Source: CAYUNE01 sp964446115
Lineage (GTDB): Bacteria > Desulfobacterota > Desulfobulbia > Desulfobulbales > Desulfobulbaceae
Length of the DNA stretch: 64,000 nucleotides
Direction of reading: 5' to 3'
Assembly (NCBI GenBank): GCA_964446115.1
Contig: CAYUNE010000036.1
Coordinates: 1-64,000, forward strand
Of this stretch, positions 44,553 through 53,747 are shown in pieces. Below the pieces are notes generated by a model. That model saw only the letters and a program-made list of their open reading frames with translations, had not been told where the DNA came from and made no database searches. The number at the start of each line of letters is the position of its first letter. Positions within the stretch are counted from its first letter, which is position 1. Position numbers and translations under genes: made by a program.

Positions 44553-44696
44553 TCAGGTTTTGCTGACGGAAATGACAACCCCGTACTCACGCTCCTCGCG
44601 TCCGGTAATCCGGCCATCGGCAAGGGTGACCACCCGGTCCATCCTGTCGGCCATCTTGGGAAGACAGAGAAAGGTGTATTCCTCTCCCGGAGCCAT
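44553..44696 (-). pseudogene. Short coding-like fragment upstream of alr
   Basis: A 47-codon frame contains MADRMDRVVTLADGRITGRE, which looks like the segment after the H-loop of an ABC ATPase, and ends 18 bases before alr. An in-frame TGA lies 13 codons before its ATG and there is no clear ribosome site. It is read as a remnant of a longer gene, though a real mini-protein cannot be excluded. The rest of the 318-base gap shows nothing else. Confidence 0.3.
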
Positions 44697-44853
44697 GTTT
44701 TTGAGACGTGCCCGCACGTCTTTAAAACCCCATCAACAATCTTTCCGGTAATCAATGTCTATCCGGGTACGCTTTCGCATGGGTCGGTTTCATTGTTATG
44801 GTGAAAATTTCCACCACTCGCTGTGGCGGATAATGAGACTTGAAAACGACGAC

Positions 44854-46728
44854 TTACAGGCCGAGCAGCTCTCCGGCCAACAGACTGTGGGCATGGAGAT
44901 GGACGGGATCGTTGAGCAGCGGCAAACGGAGGCTTGAACGCATCCGCTCCAGGAGATTGCCGCCGGTGCCGAAAAACGGTCTGAAAAAAATTTCCGTGAC
45001 AACAGCAGGCAGGCGGGCAACGGATGCCCCGAACTTTCTCAGCAACTCCTCGGTGCTGCTGAGCGCCGGAGTTACGTATACAGGCGAATACTCATCAAGC
45101 CCGACCAGCTCGGCAGCCGCTCTGATTGCCTCGTCCAGGGAGCCGAGCCTGTCCACCAGGCCTAAATCCATGGCGCTCACCCCGTCCCAGACACGCCCGC
45201 CGGCAATCCGCCTCACCTCTTCCACCGACATGGAACGTCCACGGGCCACTACTTCCAGAAAACGAGTATAGCCGTTTTCCACGCTGAGTTGAATACTTTT
45301 TTCCATCTCGGGAGCAAGGGGCCGGCCGGGATTGATTCCGGCGGCCAGTCTGGTCGTTCCCACCCCGTCACCGTGCAGACCAAGCCTGCTGAGAGTTCCC
45401 TCAAAGGTGGGAATCGCCCCGAAAATACCGATGGAACCGGTCAATGTCGCCGGTGAGGCCCAGATCTGATCGGCATCGGCGGCAATCCAGTATCCACCGG
45501 AGGCGGCCACGGAACCCATGGAAACAACAACCGGTTTTCCGCTCCGCCTGGTTTGTGCCAGCTGGTCACGGATAATTTCCGAAGCAACGGCGCTGCCACC
45601 GCCGGTATTGAGCCGCAGGACCAACGCTTTGATGTTTTTATCCTGTCGCACCCGGCGGATTGTCCGGCTCAGGGAGTCGCTGCCGATGAAGCCGGGAGCT
45701 CCCCGGCCATGGATGATATCTCCTTCGGCAACGATAATGCCCACCTGGGGCAAGGAGTCGTTCCCACGGGTATAGGAGGGAGTGAAGGTGGTGAGATAAT
45801 CCTTGAAGTGGATGTGGTTGTATCCTTTCTCGTCACCGTTTCGGCCGACAAGCCCCTGCAGGAAGTCATCCATCTCCGCCCTGCTCTTCAGGCCGGTCAC
45901 CAAACGGGCATCAAGGGCAAGCCTGGCCATATCGCCGTCAACGGCCCGTAAGCGACTTTCGACATTATCGATGAGGTCGTCGATGGCACCCTCCTCCAGA
46001 CGTCGCTGCTGCCGGACATCGTCGCAGTATAAGCGCCAAAGACGGCGCAGCCAATGGAGATTGGCCTCCCGGGCCTCCGGGGACATGGAGTTGCGCACAA
46101 GGGGTTCAACGGCGGACTTGTAGGCCCCGACCCGGAAGACGTGGAAGTTGACGTCGAGTTTGTCCAGCAAGTCGCGCGCGTAAATCCTGAACACCCCGAA
46201 TCCGCGCACTTCTGTCAATCCCATGGGATGCAGAAAGATATTGTCGGCATGGGATGCCAGGAGATACTGTGCCTGACTGTAGGCGTCACCAACGGCAACT
46301 ACAGGTTTTCCAGTCAGCTTGAATTCATCGATGGCCCGTCCGATGGTGAGCAGCTGATCAAGGCCGGCATGACGCAGTTTCCCCGGAGACAGGACCAGAA
46401 GCGAGATACGTTCGTCATCGGCCGCCCGGCTGATGGAGTCCAGGATATCCTGCAGCAGTGTTTCCTCATATACCGGAGTACCGGTCTCTTCTCCGATAAT
46501 CTCGGCCAGCGGATTGATGATGGAGCGTTTCTCAACGATATCGCCGGCCGGTTCCAGAAGCAGGGCGCAATGATCCGGGACCGTGACCCGGGGATGATGG
46601 ACAAAAACGGCAATCACCAGGAATAACAGCAGGAAGAATACAAGATTGGTGAGCAGCAGGCGCCCGATTGTCAGGAGTTTCCACAGCCAGTGAAACAGTA
46701 CCCCGAAAAAGATGAGAATTTTTTTCAT
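44854..46728 (-). CDS. sppA: Signal peptide peptidase SppA, 67-kDa type
   Basis: The 624-residue protein has an N-terminal membrane anchor and two tandem SppA domains. The catalytic lysine lies in FRVGAYKSAVEP in the first domain and the catalytic serine in MGSVAASGGYW in the second. It degrades cleaved signal peptides in the membrane, as expected for a cell exporting many proteins. The start overlaps the stop of the hybrid kinase upstream by one base. Confidence 0.95.
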   Translation of the reverse strand: MKKILIFFGVLFHWLWKLLTIGRLLLTNLVFFLLLFLVIAVFVHHPRVTVPDHCALLLEPAGDIVEKRSIINPLAEIIGEETGTPVYEETLLQDILDSISRAADDERISLLVLSPGKLRHAGLDQLLTIGRAIDEFKLTGKPVVAVGDAYSQAQYLLASHADNIFLHPMGLTEVRGFGVFRIYARDLLDKLDVNFHVFRVGAYKSAVEPLVRNSMSPEAREANLHWLRRLWRLYCDDVRQQRRLEEGAIDDLIDNVESRLRAVDGDMARLALDARLVTGLKSRAEMDDFLQGLVGRNGDEKGYNHIHFKDYLTTFTPSYTRGNDSLPQVGIIVAEGDIIHGRGAPGFIGSDSLSRTIRRVRQDKNIKALVLRLNTGGGSAVASEIIRDQLAQTRRSGKPVVVSMGSVAASGGYWIAADADQIWASPATLTGSIGIFGAIPTFEGTLSRLGLHGDGVGTTRLAAGINPGRPLAPEMEKSIQLSVENGYTRFLEVVARGRSMSVEEVRRIAGGRVWDGVSAMDLGLVDRLGSLDEAIRAAAELVGLDEYSPVYVTPALSSTEELLRKFGASVARLPAVVTEIFFRPFFGTGGNLLERMRSSLRLPLLNDPVHLHAHSLLAGELLGL

Positions 46729-48638
46729 CAGTTGACAATCTCATGCTTGATGGCCCGTCCCAGGGTGGCAATGGAATAGGGTTTGGTGAGAAATTGGGAA
46801 ACCCCGAGTTTTTTCGCCTGCTCCGCCTCCTCGTTGAGGGCGTATCCGGTAACGACGATGGCCTTCTGGCCGGGGGCGTATTGCAGGATGCGCTGATAGG
46901 TCTCCCGGCCGTTGATGCCTGGATCCATAATCATATCAAGCATCAACAGATCAACGCTGTGGTGGCGGGTATATTCGATGGCTGCCTCGCCGCTGGGAAC
47001 CGAATAGGCCTTGTAGCCGAGACGGCTGAGAATGCGGCAGGCGATATCCCGTTGACTGGCCTTGTCATCGACAACCAGAATTTTCTCGCCCTTGCCGTAA
47101 TAGGTGACGATACCCTGATCCTTGACGCTTTTTTCACTTTCCCGGGTGATGGGAAAAAAGAGTCTGAAAGCGGTCCCCCGGTCACTGCTGATGACATCGA
47201 TGAAACCGCCGTGATTTTTCACCGTGTTTTTCACCACTGTCAAGCCCAGCCCGGTACCGCTGCGTCCCAGTTGTTTTTTGCTGTAGAAGGGATCGAAGAT
47301 GTGATCGAGATCCGTCAGTGAAATGCCCGGGCCGTCATCTTCAACGGTGAGGACGGCATACTCCCCTTCCGGAATGGTTTCATAGCCGCGGATGGGAGAA
47401 TCGACGCAACGATTTGCGGTGCGGATGGTAATTCTGCCGCTGATACCGGCCGACTCAACTGCATTGGCCACCAGATTCATGATCACCTTGTTGACGTGAA
47501 CCAGGGAACAGCGAATATTGAAAAGTTCCCCTTCCAGATCGGTGGTGACATCAATACCGGAATATTTCCCGCTGAGACTGGTATATTCCGGTGAAGTCAG
47601 GTAACTCTCCACAATGGTATTGAGGTTGCCCACATCTTTCTTTTCGCTACCGCTCCGGGTGACGGTGAGCAGATCACTCACCACGGCGGCCGCCCGTCTG
47701 CCGGCATCACGAATCAGTCTCAGATCCTCCGCATGACGGTCATCTTCCGGAAGGTCCATGAGGATGAGTTCGGGGTAGCCGATGATTCCGGAAAGAATAT
47801 TGTTGAGATCATGGGCAACGGTACCGGCCATGAGTCCAAGGGTTTCCAGGTGCCTGGATTCGTCGAGCCGGCGGCGGTAGAACTCGTTCTGACGCTGGAG
47901 CTGTTTGCGGACGGACAGATCCCTGATCGTTGCCATGCGAATCGCCTTTCCCCCTATAGTTACATAGTTAATCCGTACCTGGGCGGGAAAACCGGACCCA
48001 TCTTTCCTGAAACCTTCCACCTCAAAGCGATCCATTCCGCCGTCGTCGCCATTCTTGGGTACGGGTTTGACCGAGGTGAGATCAAAAATCAACGGACAGA
48101 TCTTTTCACAGCAAAACTCTTGTGGTCGATAACCGAACAGGGAAGAAAAATTTCTGTTGGCCAACAGCAGCCTGCCCTCCTTTTCAAAGATGACAACGGC
48201 ATCGGAGCTGGTCTCCATCATTTCCCGCAGTGTCTTTTCACCGGTAAGCAACCGATGTCTCACCCGGTGATACTCTACGGCGGCGGCAACGGTTTGCAAC
48301 AGCCGTGTTTTCGCAAAGGGCTTGCGGAAAAGAGCGTAAACTCCGGGACGGCGGTCATGGGCATCGACACCTGCGGTATGTCCCACAAGGAGTATCACAG
48401 TCACTTCATCCTGATACCGCGCCGCGTGCTCCGCCACCCTGAGACCGCTCATGCCGAGGAGTTCATAATCAAGAACGGCTGCGGAATATTTTTGCTTTTT
48501 TATACATTTCAGGGCCTCTGTGCCGCTGCCGCAGACATCAACCGCATATCCCGCCCCGATCAGTAAATTCCTTAAGGCCACGGCTTCCACCGGCCTGTTA
48601 ATCGCGATGAGAAGTGAATTGGACATATCTTGAACCAT
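46728..48638 (-). CDS. Hybrid histidine kinase with receiver domains at both ends
   Basis: The 636-residue cytoplasmic protein begins with a receiver-like domain (AVLDYELLGMSG). It continues with a PAS domain (about 125-240), a HisKA-like segment with His in GTVAHDLNNILSG, HATPase (NAVESAG, GTGLGL) and a C-terminal receiver with Asp in LLMLDMIMDPG. No membrane segments are seen, so it senses a cytoplasmic signal. The first ATG lacks a good ribosome site; a second is four codons in. It is coupled to sppA. Confidence 0.88.
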   Translation of the reverse strand: MVQDMSNSLLIAINRPVEAVALRNLLIGAGYAVDVCGSGTEALKCIKKQKYSAAVLDYELLGMSGLRVAEHAARYQDEVTVILLVGHTAGVDAHDRRPGVYALFRKPFAKTRLLQTVAAAVEYHRVRHRLLTGEKTLREMMETSSDAVVIFEKEGRLLLANRNFSSLFGYRPQEFCCEKICPLIFDLTSVKPVPKNGDDGGMDRFEVEGFRKDGSGFPAQVRINYVTIGGKAIRMATIRDLSVRKQLQRQNEFYRRRLDESRHLETLGLMAGTVAHDLNNILSGIIGYPELILMDLPEDDRHAEDLRLIRDAGRRAAAVVSDLLTVTRSGSEKKDVGNLNTIVESYLTSPEYTSLSGKYSGIDVTTDLEGELFNIRCSLVHVNKVIMNLVANAVESAGISGRITIRTANRCVDSPIRGYETIPEGEYAVLTVEDDGPGISLTDLDHIFDPFYSKKQLGRSGTGLGLTVVKNTVKNHGGFIDVISSDRGTAFRLFFPITRESEKSVKDQGIVTYYGKGEKILVVDDKASQRDIACRILSRLGYKAYSVPSGEAAIEYTRHHSVDLLMLDMIMDPGINGRETYQRILQYAPGQKAIVVTGYALNEEAEQAKKLGVSQFLTKPYSIATLGRAIKHEIVN

Positions 48639-48920
48639 ATTTGGTGAATATCAGAATAAACTGTTAGAGAAAAAATCCCCACAGGGATTTCCCTGCCGCT
48701 ACTGCAGCGATTCCCTCTGTGTTGTTTTCCTCTAATTACAAAAAGATCCGATAAAAATGTATCGAATCGGCCTACTACTGCACAATTCTTCCTTTGGCAC
48801 AACAAAATATAATCTACTATTGAGATTCCTGCATGAACATTTTAGTCACGAAATAAGAAAGTGCAGAGGGATGGAAAGAGAAAAAACAGCAAGAAGCAGT
48901 GGAAAGGATATTTTCGGCTG

Positions 48921-49075
48921 TAACCGATCACAGGGCATGTAACCCCGCAGTATATCATACTTCCAAACTGTAATTGGTCACAGGTGCTGCAGATTCACAC
49001 GATCTCTCCCGGCCGCTATAGCCCACTATGCGGCCGGGAGAGATCGTGTGAAGATGCGGTGCCTGTGATCAATTA
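48921..49075 (+). repeat. Dispersed palindromic repeat, full reference copy
   Basis: This 155-bp element has the left flank from TAACCGATCACAGGG through TATATCATACTTCC to GGTCACAGGTGCTGCAG. A core of perfect 23-base arms follows (48994-49016 and 49030-49052) around the 13-base loop TATAGCCCACTAT. The right flank is GATGCGGTGCCTGTGATCAATTA. Outside the core the flanks also pair, giving a stem of about 45 bp. It lies in a 497-base gap between the kinase 5' end and the HPP gene; the rest of the gap shows no gene. Confidence 0.85.
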
Positions 49076-49135
49076 CTTTCGGCTGGTTGGTCGTGTTATC
49101 CCGTGGATACTCAGGTCTTCACAATGCGGCTGCCG

Positions 49136-49879
49136 TCACGAATGCGACGGGTTGGCGTGGATCATCCTCTCCGCCAAGTCTTGCCAGTATCCCCGCCTGC
49201 GATTGGTCATGCCGGCCAGAGTACCGTAATGCATGGCGATTTCCGGATCATGGGCCCAGAACGAATAGGGCAACCCCCCGAGAATGCGGTTGAAAAAAAC
49301 AGCCAGGCTGATGAGCAGGATGACGGCAATGACGATTCCGGCAACCTGGCTCGGGGTGGTGAGAGACCCCATGGCCACAATCAGGGCTGTTGCCGTTGCC
49401 GGGGGGTGGTTGCATTCAAGCCATATCATTGCCAGGCTGGAAAGCCCCATGGCCAGTGAGAGAACGGCGATGGAGCCGGGGCTTGCACTTCCCGGGGCGG
49501 CAAGCGTTGAAGAAAAGAGTACCGTCCCCAGGAAAAGAGAGAAAAAACCCGCCCCGATTCCGGACAGATGGGCAAGCAATACGGTGCGGGGCGCAGCGGA
49601 GGCGGACATGGGCATCCGGAAGAGAATAAAGGCCGAAGGTCCCAGCGGCGGAAAAAGCAACGGGAAGCTGGTGTAGTAGGCAATGGTGGAGATAACGGCA
49701 AGGGCCAGGCTTCCCTCCACGAAGACGAAAATCCGTACCAACCTTTCAGGATGGCGCATGCGGGGCAACAGATAACGCAGTTGCAATCTGGAAAAAAACC
49801 GGATGATCCGGAAGAGGCGACCTGCCTGGGGAGCGGCGTCCGGCTGCCGGTTAGGGGCGAGGTATCCGTCTTCCATCAT
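49136..49879 (-). CDS. HPP-family membrane protein, possible nitrite transporter
   Basis: The 247-residue protein has four to five membrane helices and the defining motif ECNHPPATATAL of the HPP family. Some HPP proteins (cyanobacterial and chloroplast) are nitrite transporters. With an octaheme nitrite/hydroxylamine-type system in the window, nitrite is a reasonable but unproven substrate. It overlaps the upstream HDOD gene by 4 bases (ATGA). Confidence 0.85.
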   Translation of the reverse strand: MMEDGYLAPNRQPDAAPQAGRLFRIIRFFSRLQLRYLLPRMRHPERLVRIFVFVEGSLALAVISTIAYYTSFPLLFPPLGPSAFILFRMPMSASAAPRTVLLAHLSGIGAGFFSLFLGTVLFSSTLAAPGSASPGSIAVLSLAMGLSSLAMIWLECNHPPATATALIVAMGSLTTPSQVAGIVIAVILLISLAVFFNRILGGLPYSFWAHDPEIAMHYGTLAGMTNRRRGYWQDLAERMIHANPSHS

Positions 49880-50835
49880 TGTACCGCATCCGTTTGGGTC
49901 ATCGCCATCCGCACCGATTCCAGCGCCGGAATCGTCTCCGGCCGATCCAGGCCCATGAGACTGCAGATATCCAGAAAACCTTGCTCCGCCGCAAAAAGAA
50001 TCCGTTCCAGCTCGGCCGGCGCGATTCCCATGGTGGCATGAACCCGGTGAAGAAAATTGCCCGTCCGCCCCTCTTGTTGATGCAGAGAGGCGGGAAGCAG
50101 GGAGGCGACCATCAACGGCAGGGCAATGGTCCCCTCCAGCTGCAGCTCGTCGATCAACTGCGGATCGCTGTTATGGATACCCACAAAGCAGACCAGCTGC
50201 TCGGGAAAATTCCAGGTCTGCAGAATCCAGGCGCCGGCCTGGGCATGATTCCATCCAAAGTGGCTGTTTTCGATTTGCGAGAGTCGTCGATCCCCCTCCA
50301 TCCACTCCTGCACCACCGGACGGTAATACTCCGTCCACTTGGTCAGCAGGACCGGCAGAGCCACGTCGGCAATCAACATGGCGGTAAAGGCATCGTCAAG
50401 ATACTGCGGACAGTAATGGGAGGCCAATCCCCGGGCGACCAGAGCCCGAACCAGGGAATCCCCCCAGAATGCCTTGTGGTTGAAAATCTCCTCCGCCGGC
50501 CGCGGCACGGAGTTCACCGTAACGTAAGAAAGGGCCACGGCGCGAACATGATCAAGCCCCAAAAGACTGACGGCATGCCGGATGGAGAGAACCGGGGAGC
50601 GCAGGGCAAAAAGAGAGGAGTTGACGGTTTTGAGAATCCGGGTTGAAATTTCCGGCATGGAGCCGATGAGGCCTGCGATCTCCTCCATGCCTGCCTCGGG
50701 TTTGTTCAGCTCCTCAATCAACCGCACCGCAGCCGGTTCAAGCGGCACCATGTTGATTTCGCGAAACAGGACCTCGAACTTGCCGCCGGCAATGGCGGCG
50801 TGGCGACGGATACGCTGAAACAGTGAAAACGGCAC
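49876..50835 (-). CDS. HDOD-domain signalling protein
   Basis: The 319-residue protein starts with GTG behind GGGAGG. From about residue 30 to 230 it shows an HDOD domain (LIGSMPEISTRILKTVNSSLFALRSP ... SIRHAVSLLGLDHVRAVAL). This is an HD-like fold that lacks phosphodiesterase metal ligands and usually serves in signalling. The HPP transporter gene follows in a 4-base overlap, so the two are co-translated; whether they are functionally linked is unknown. Confidence 0.85.
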   Translation of the reverse strand: MPFSLFQRIRRHAAIAGGKFEVLFREINMVPLEPAAVRLIEELNKPEAGMEEIAGLIGSMPEISTRILKTVNSSLFALRSPVLSIRHAVSLLGLDHVRAVALSYVTVNSVPRPAEEIFNHKAFWGDSLVRALVARGLASHYCPQYLDDAFTAMLIADVALPVLLTKWTEYYRPVVQEWMEGDRRLSQIENSHFGWNHAQAGAWILQTWNFPEQLVCFVGIHNSDPQLIDELQLEGTIALPLMVASLLPASLHQQEGRTGNFLHRVHATMGIAPAELERILFAAEQGFLDICSLMGLDRPETIPALESVRMAMTQTDAVQ

Positions 50836-51026
50836 ATTGCCTCCCGACTGCGTTGAATATTATCTGTTGGCAAATGAAAATTCTCTCCAGAAACCTTCCC
50901 GGGCAACGGAAGCAAGAAAATCTCTCCCTTTGCTCCTAGCGATTATTATATATGGTCCGGCGCCAAGAGTGAATTTCTTCCTGCAGAACAGGAGCATTTC
51001 CGCTTTACCGGAACGGATACACCGGG

Positions 51027-51776
51027 TTATCGGCAACAGGAGGAAACAGCGGCTTCGACGCAGTCGAGAAAGTTGTTGATGAAGAGTTGAAACTCAAAGG
51101 CCAGTATCTCCCGGTCCGCTTCAGCCTCCCTGACGATGGATCCGTCGGTTCCCCGTCCATTGGGCAGTCCGGCAAGCCAGTCGCGGTCATGGGCGACCCA
51201 GCGCTTGACATCGTCGGGATCGGCTGCATGGTTATCGGACTGGACGCCGATGATCTGGGGCCGGCCGACAACGGAGAAGGCCTCGACCGCGCATTGGTCG
51301 GAATATGCCAGGAGTTCGAGTCCCTGGGGCAAGGGAGTCTTCACTGCCTGACCATGCCATTTAAAGAGCTTGAAACCGTTCTTAAGCCCCCGAAAGATCG
51401 GATGCGCCCTTCCCGCTTCGGTCAAGGTGGAGTCTATCACCCCAACGCTGAGCATGGGATTCGGTCCGATCTCGGCCCCCAGGGCATCACCCAGCAACTG
51501 ATGCCCGAGACAGAAACCGAGACAGGGCTTTGCCGTTTTCAGCCATTCCCGGATCAACTCTTTTTCCCGCCGCAAAAAGGGATATTTATCCTCCTCGTGC
51601 ACATTGGGAGGGCCGCCCAGGATAATCAGGCCGTCATAGGCCGTCAGTTCGGGAATCGCCTCTTCCCAGACGCGGATCACCCGTCTCTCCACACCACGGG
51701 CGGCCAGGTTCTTTTCAAGCAGTTTCCCGGGCCGTTCCCAGTCCACATGTTCAAATATGACCAGTCGTACACTCAT
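51027..51776 (-). CDS. Class I glutamine amidotransferase-like protein
   Basis: Starting at the ATG at 51776, eight bases after GAGG, gives 249 residues. The nucleophile elbow GFCLGHQLLG is intact, and LIILGGPPNVHE is the oxyanion region. The usual second-site motif (GVQFHPE) reads GVQSDNHAAD, so the catalytic His/Glu are displaced or absent. It is probably a GMP-synthase-like GATase relative acting on gamma-glutamyl or similar substrates, or possibly inactive as a glutaminase. Confidence 0.8.
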   Translation of the reverse strand: MSVRLVIFEHVDWERPGKLLEKNLAARGVERRVIRVWEEAIPELTAYDGLIILGGPPNVHEEDKYPFLRREKELIREWLKTAKPCLGFCLGHQLLGDALGAEIGPNPMLSVGVIDSTLTEAGRAHPIFRGLKNGFKLFKWHGQAVKTPLPQGLELLAYSDQCAVEAFSVVGRPQIIGVQSDNHAADPDDVKRWVAHDRDWLAGLPNGRGTDGSIVREAEADREILAFEFQLFINNFLDCVEAAVSSCCR

Positions 51777-51785
51777 GCTCATCAC

Positions 51786-52111
51786 CTCGTTTCAGCTGTT
51801 TGCCATTGAAGAAAACCCTGGTCGCTGGTATGGTTATGGCATATCAGTTGACAACCAGCAGACCACTCACATGAACGAACCACTTGCGGCGGCCGCAACA
51901 ATGCACACATACCCGAAATTGCCGCAGGAGGCCAACGCAATATTTACCCTTCCAGCCCACCGAACCACTCTCTGTCACTCTTGACTGAAGATTTTAGACG
52001 GAACAACCGATATATCTCCATGGATCGATCTCCATCGTCCCGACAATGCCCCGGCCGGCCGCTTTGTACCGGCTGACCTGAGAGCGGAAAGAGACAAAGA
52101 GAAGAACAGCT
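51786..52111. other. Intergenic gap with no recognised feature
   Basis: These 326 bases between the amidotransferase 5' end and the small membrane-protein gene show no coding frame I can support, no tRNA and no copy of the dispersed repeat. Promoters for the divergent flanking genes are presumably here but no clear hexamer pair was identified. Confidence 0.4.
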
Positions 52112-52450
52112 ATGATTTTCACCGGAATATTGCAGCTGCCGGCCCAGTGGATCCGGCAGACAGGGATCCCGGAACAGCTGGATACGGTCGATGCCGCCGG
52201 TCTGTTCACCAATCCCTGGTTCATCATCCCCTTCGCCCTTTTGATGGGTTATTTCATCTACAAACAGGCCTTCAGGGATATCATTATCTTTTCCCTGCTC
52301 CTTGGCATCTGGTACGCCTCGGGAACCGAATATATGCAGACCCTCATCGTCGACGGTGAACTGCAGCTCGACAAGGTGTTGCCGGTCATGGTCGGCGGTG
52401 CCGCCACCCTCGCCCTGATCATCTACCTGTTATTCGGACGCAACAACTGA
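52112..52450 (+). CDS. Small membrane protein of unknown function
   Basis: The 112-residue protein has three hydrophobic segments (LFTNPWFIIPFALLMGYFIY, DIIIFSLLLGIWYASGTEY, VMVGGAATLALIIYLLFG). It has no signal peptide, cysteine motif or recognised family. It is followed 44 bases later by a cyclic-nucleotide-domain protein and may be co-transcribed with it. The composition is typical of the neighbourhood, so it is likely a real gene. Confidence 0.6.
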   Translation: MIFTGILQLPAQWIRQTGIPEQLDTVDAAGLFTNPWFIIPFALLMGYFIYKQAFRDIIIFSLLLGIWYASGTEYMQTLIVDGELQLDKVLPVMVGGAATLALIIYLLFGRNN

Positions 52451-52494
52451 AGCGGAATCGGATCATTCCAGCAACCGACACCCGGACATCTTCC

Positions 52495-53571
52495 ATGACA
52501 AGCCGCGACGCCGTTTTCGTCATCACCGAAGAGATACGCTGCCCACTCTACCGGGTGGGAGAAAAACTGATCGTCGAAAACTCCGCCCTTACCCTGCCGG
52601 AGGCCAAACCCGCCTGCCTCATGCTCATTGGAAAAATCCTCGACATCACCCGGCAAGGAGGGGACGGGTATGAACACTATTCCCCCCGGGGATTGCGAAA
52701 AAGTCGGTTCGAATGCGGCGGCTGCACCGGCCTGATCAGATTCGAATTCAAAAAGGAAAAAGAATTCGCCACCCTGCAGATGAAGCTTCTGGCCGTGGAC
52801 CGCCGACGCCGCCGGGCCGATAACTGGAAGAAATTCTACAAACAACTGCGCAAGGTGGAGGTGTTCAGATCCCTTGATAACGATAAGCTCTGGGACCTGA
52901 CGACCATGCTGAAAATACGCGAGTATGAACAAAACGGTGTCATCATGCAACGGGGCGAGCCCGCCTCCCATCTCTTTATCCTGCTTTCCGGCCGTGCTGC
53001 GGTGGTGGACGATTCGGGCGCCATTATCTCAGAACTGGAGGAAGGGGAAATTTTCGGAGAGATGAGCCTGCTCTCCGGGGAACCGGTCACCACCACCGTC
53101 ACCGGCATCACCCCCACCAGTCTCGCCCTGCTCACCAGTGCGAATTTCAAGCACACCCTCAACAAGTATCCCGTACTCCAGGTTTTCTTCTACCGGTTAC
53201 TGGTGGATCGGGTTAAACGCAACAACATGGCAAGGTCCGCCCCCATCAGCTCCGGAATGAAGGGCAGTCTCGCAGACATCCTTCCCGTGGAACTCTTTCA
53301 AATGATCAATAACGCACAGAAAAGCGGCCGCCTGGAGCTGTTTTTCAACGACACCAAGGCCTTTTTCTCCTTTAACGAGGGCGAGCTGGTTCTGGCGCGC
53401 TATGGAGAACTGCACGGCAAGGAGGCCTTCTTCGCCGTACTCGGCAAGAGTGAAGGAGAGTTTTCCTATACCTCGGGACTCTCTCCCCGGGAACAGGAAC
53501 TGCCGGTCATCGCCGGCTTCATGATCCTCATTATGGAGGGAATGAAACGTAGCCGGTCACAGGGTATGTAA
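52495..53571 (+). CDS. Cyclic-nucleotide-binding/DUF4388 regulator
   Basis: The 358-residue protein has an N-terminal domain of about 80 residues with CPLYRVGEKL and a CGGC pair. A cNMP-binding domain follows (about 120-235, with GEIFGEMSLLSGEPVTTTV in the phosphate-binding cassette), then a C-terminal DUF4388 (PatA-like) domain (about 260-345). There is no DNA-binding domain. The last codons (RSRSQGM) and stop are encoded by the start of a dispersed repeat at 53550. Confidence 0.8.
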   Translation: MTSRDAVFVITEEIRCPLYRVGEKLIVENSALTLPEAKPACLMLIGKILDITRQGGDGYEHYSPRGLRKSRFECGGCTGLIRFEFKKEKEFATLQMKLLAVDRRRRRADNWKKFYKQLRKVEVFRSLDNDKLWDLTTMLKIREYEQNGVIMQRGEPASHLFILLSGRAAVVDDSGAIISELEEGEIFGEMSLLSGEPVTTTVTGITPTSLALLTSANFKHTLNKYPVLQVFFYRLLVDRVKRNNMARSAPISSGMKGSLADILPVELFQMINNAQKSGRLELFFNDTKAFFSFNEGELVLARYGELHGKEAFFAVLGKSEGEFSYTSGLSPREQELPVIAGFMILIMEGMKRSRSQGM

Positions 53572-53707
53572 CCCCGCGCTACATCTTACTTCCAAACTGT
53601 GACTGGTCACAGGTGCTGCAGATTTGCCTAGACCTCTCCCGGCCGCCATAGCCCCGCTATGCGGCCAGGGGAGATGTAAGCATAGATGCGGTGATTGTGA
53701 TCAATTA
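53550..53707 (+). repeat. Dispersed palindromic repeat, full copy overlapping a gene end
   Basis: This 158-bp copy has both flanks (CCGGTCACAGGGTATGTAACC ending the upstream gene, ACTGGTCACAGGTGCTGCAG, then GATGCGGTGATTGTGATCAATTA). Its imperfect hairpin core is built on CTCTCCCGGCCGC and GCGGCCAGGGGAG. Its first 22 bases are coding and supply the stop codon of the cNMP-domain gene. It separates that gene from the convergent ketoacyl synthase gene. Confidence 0.82.
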
Positions 53708-53747
53708 CGATGAAACGCCTGGATACGGAGAGCGGCTGAAGATACCC

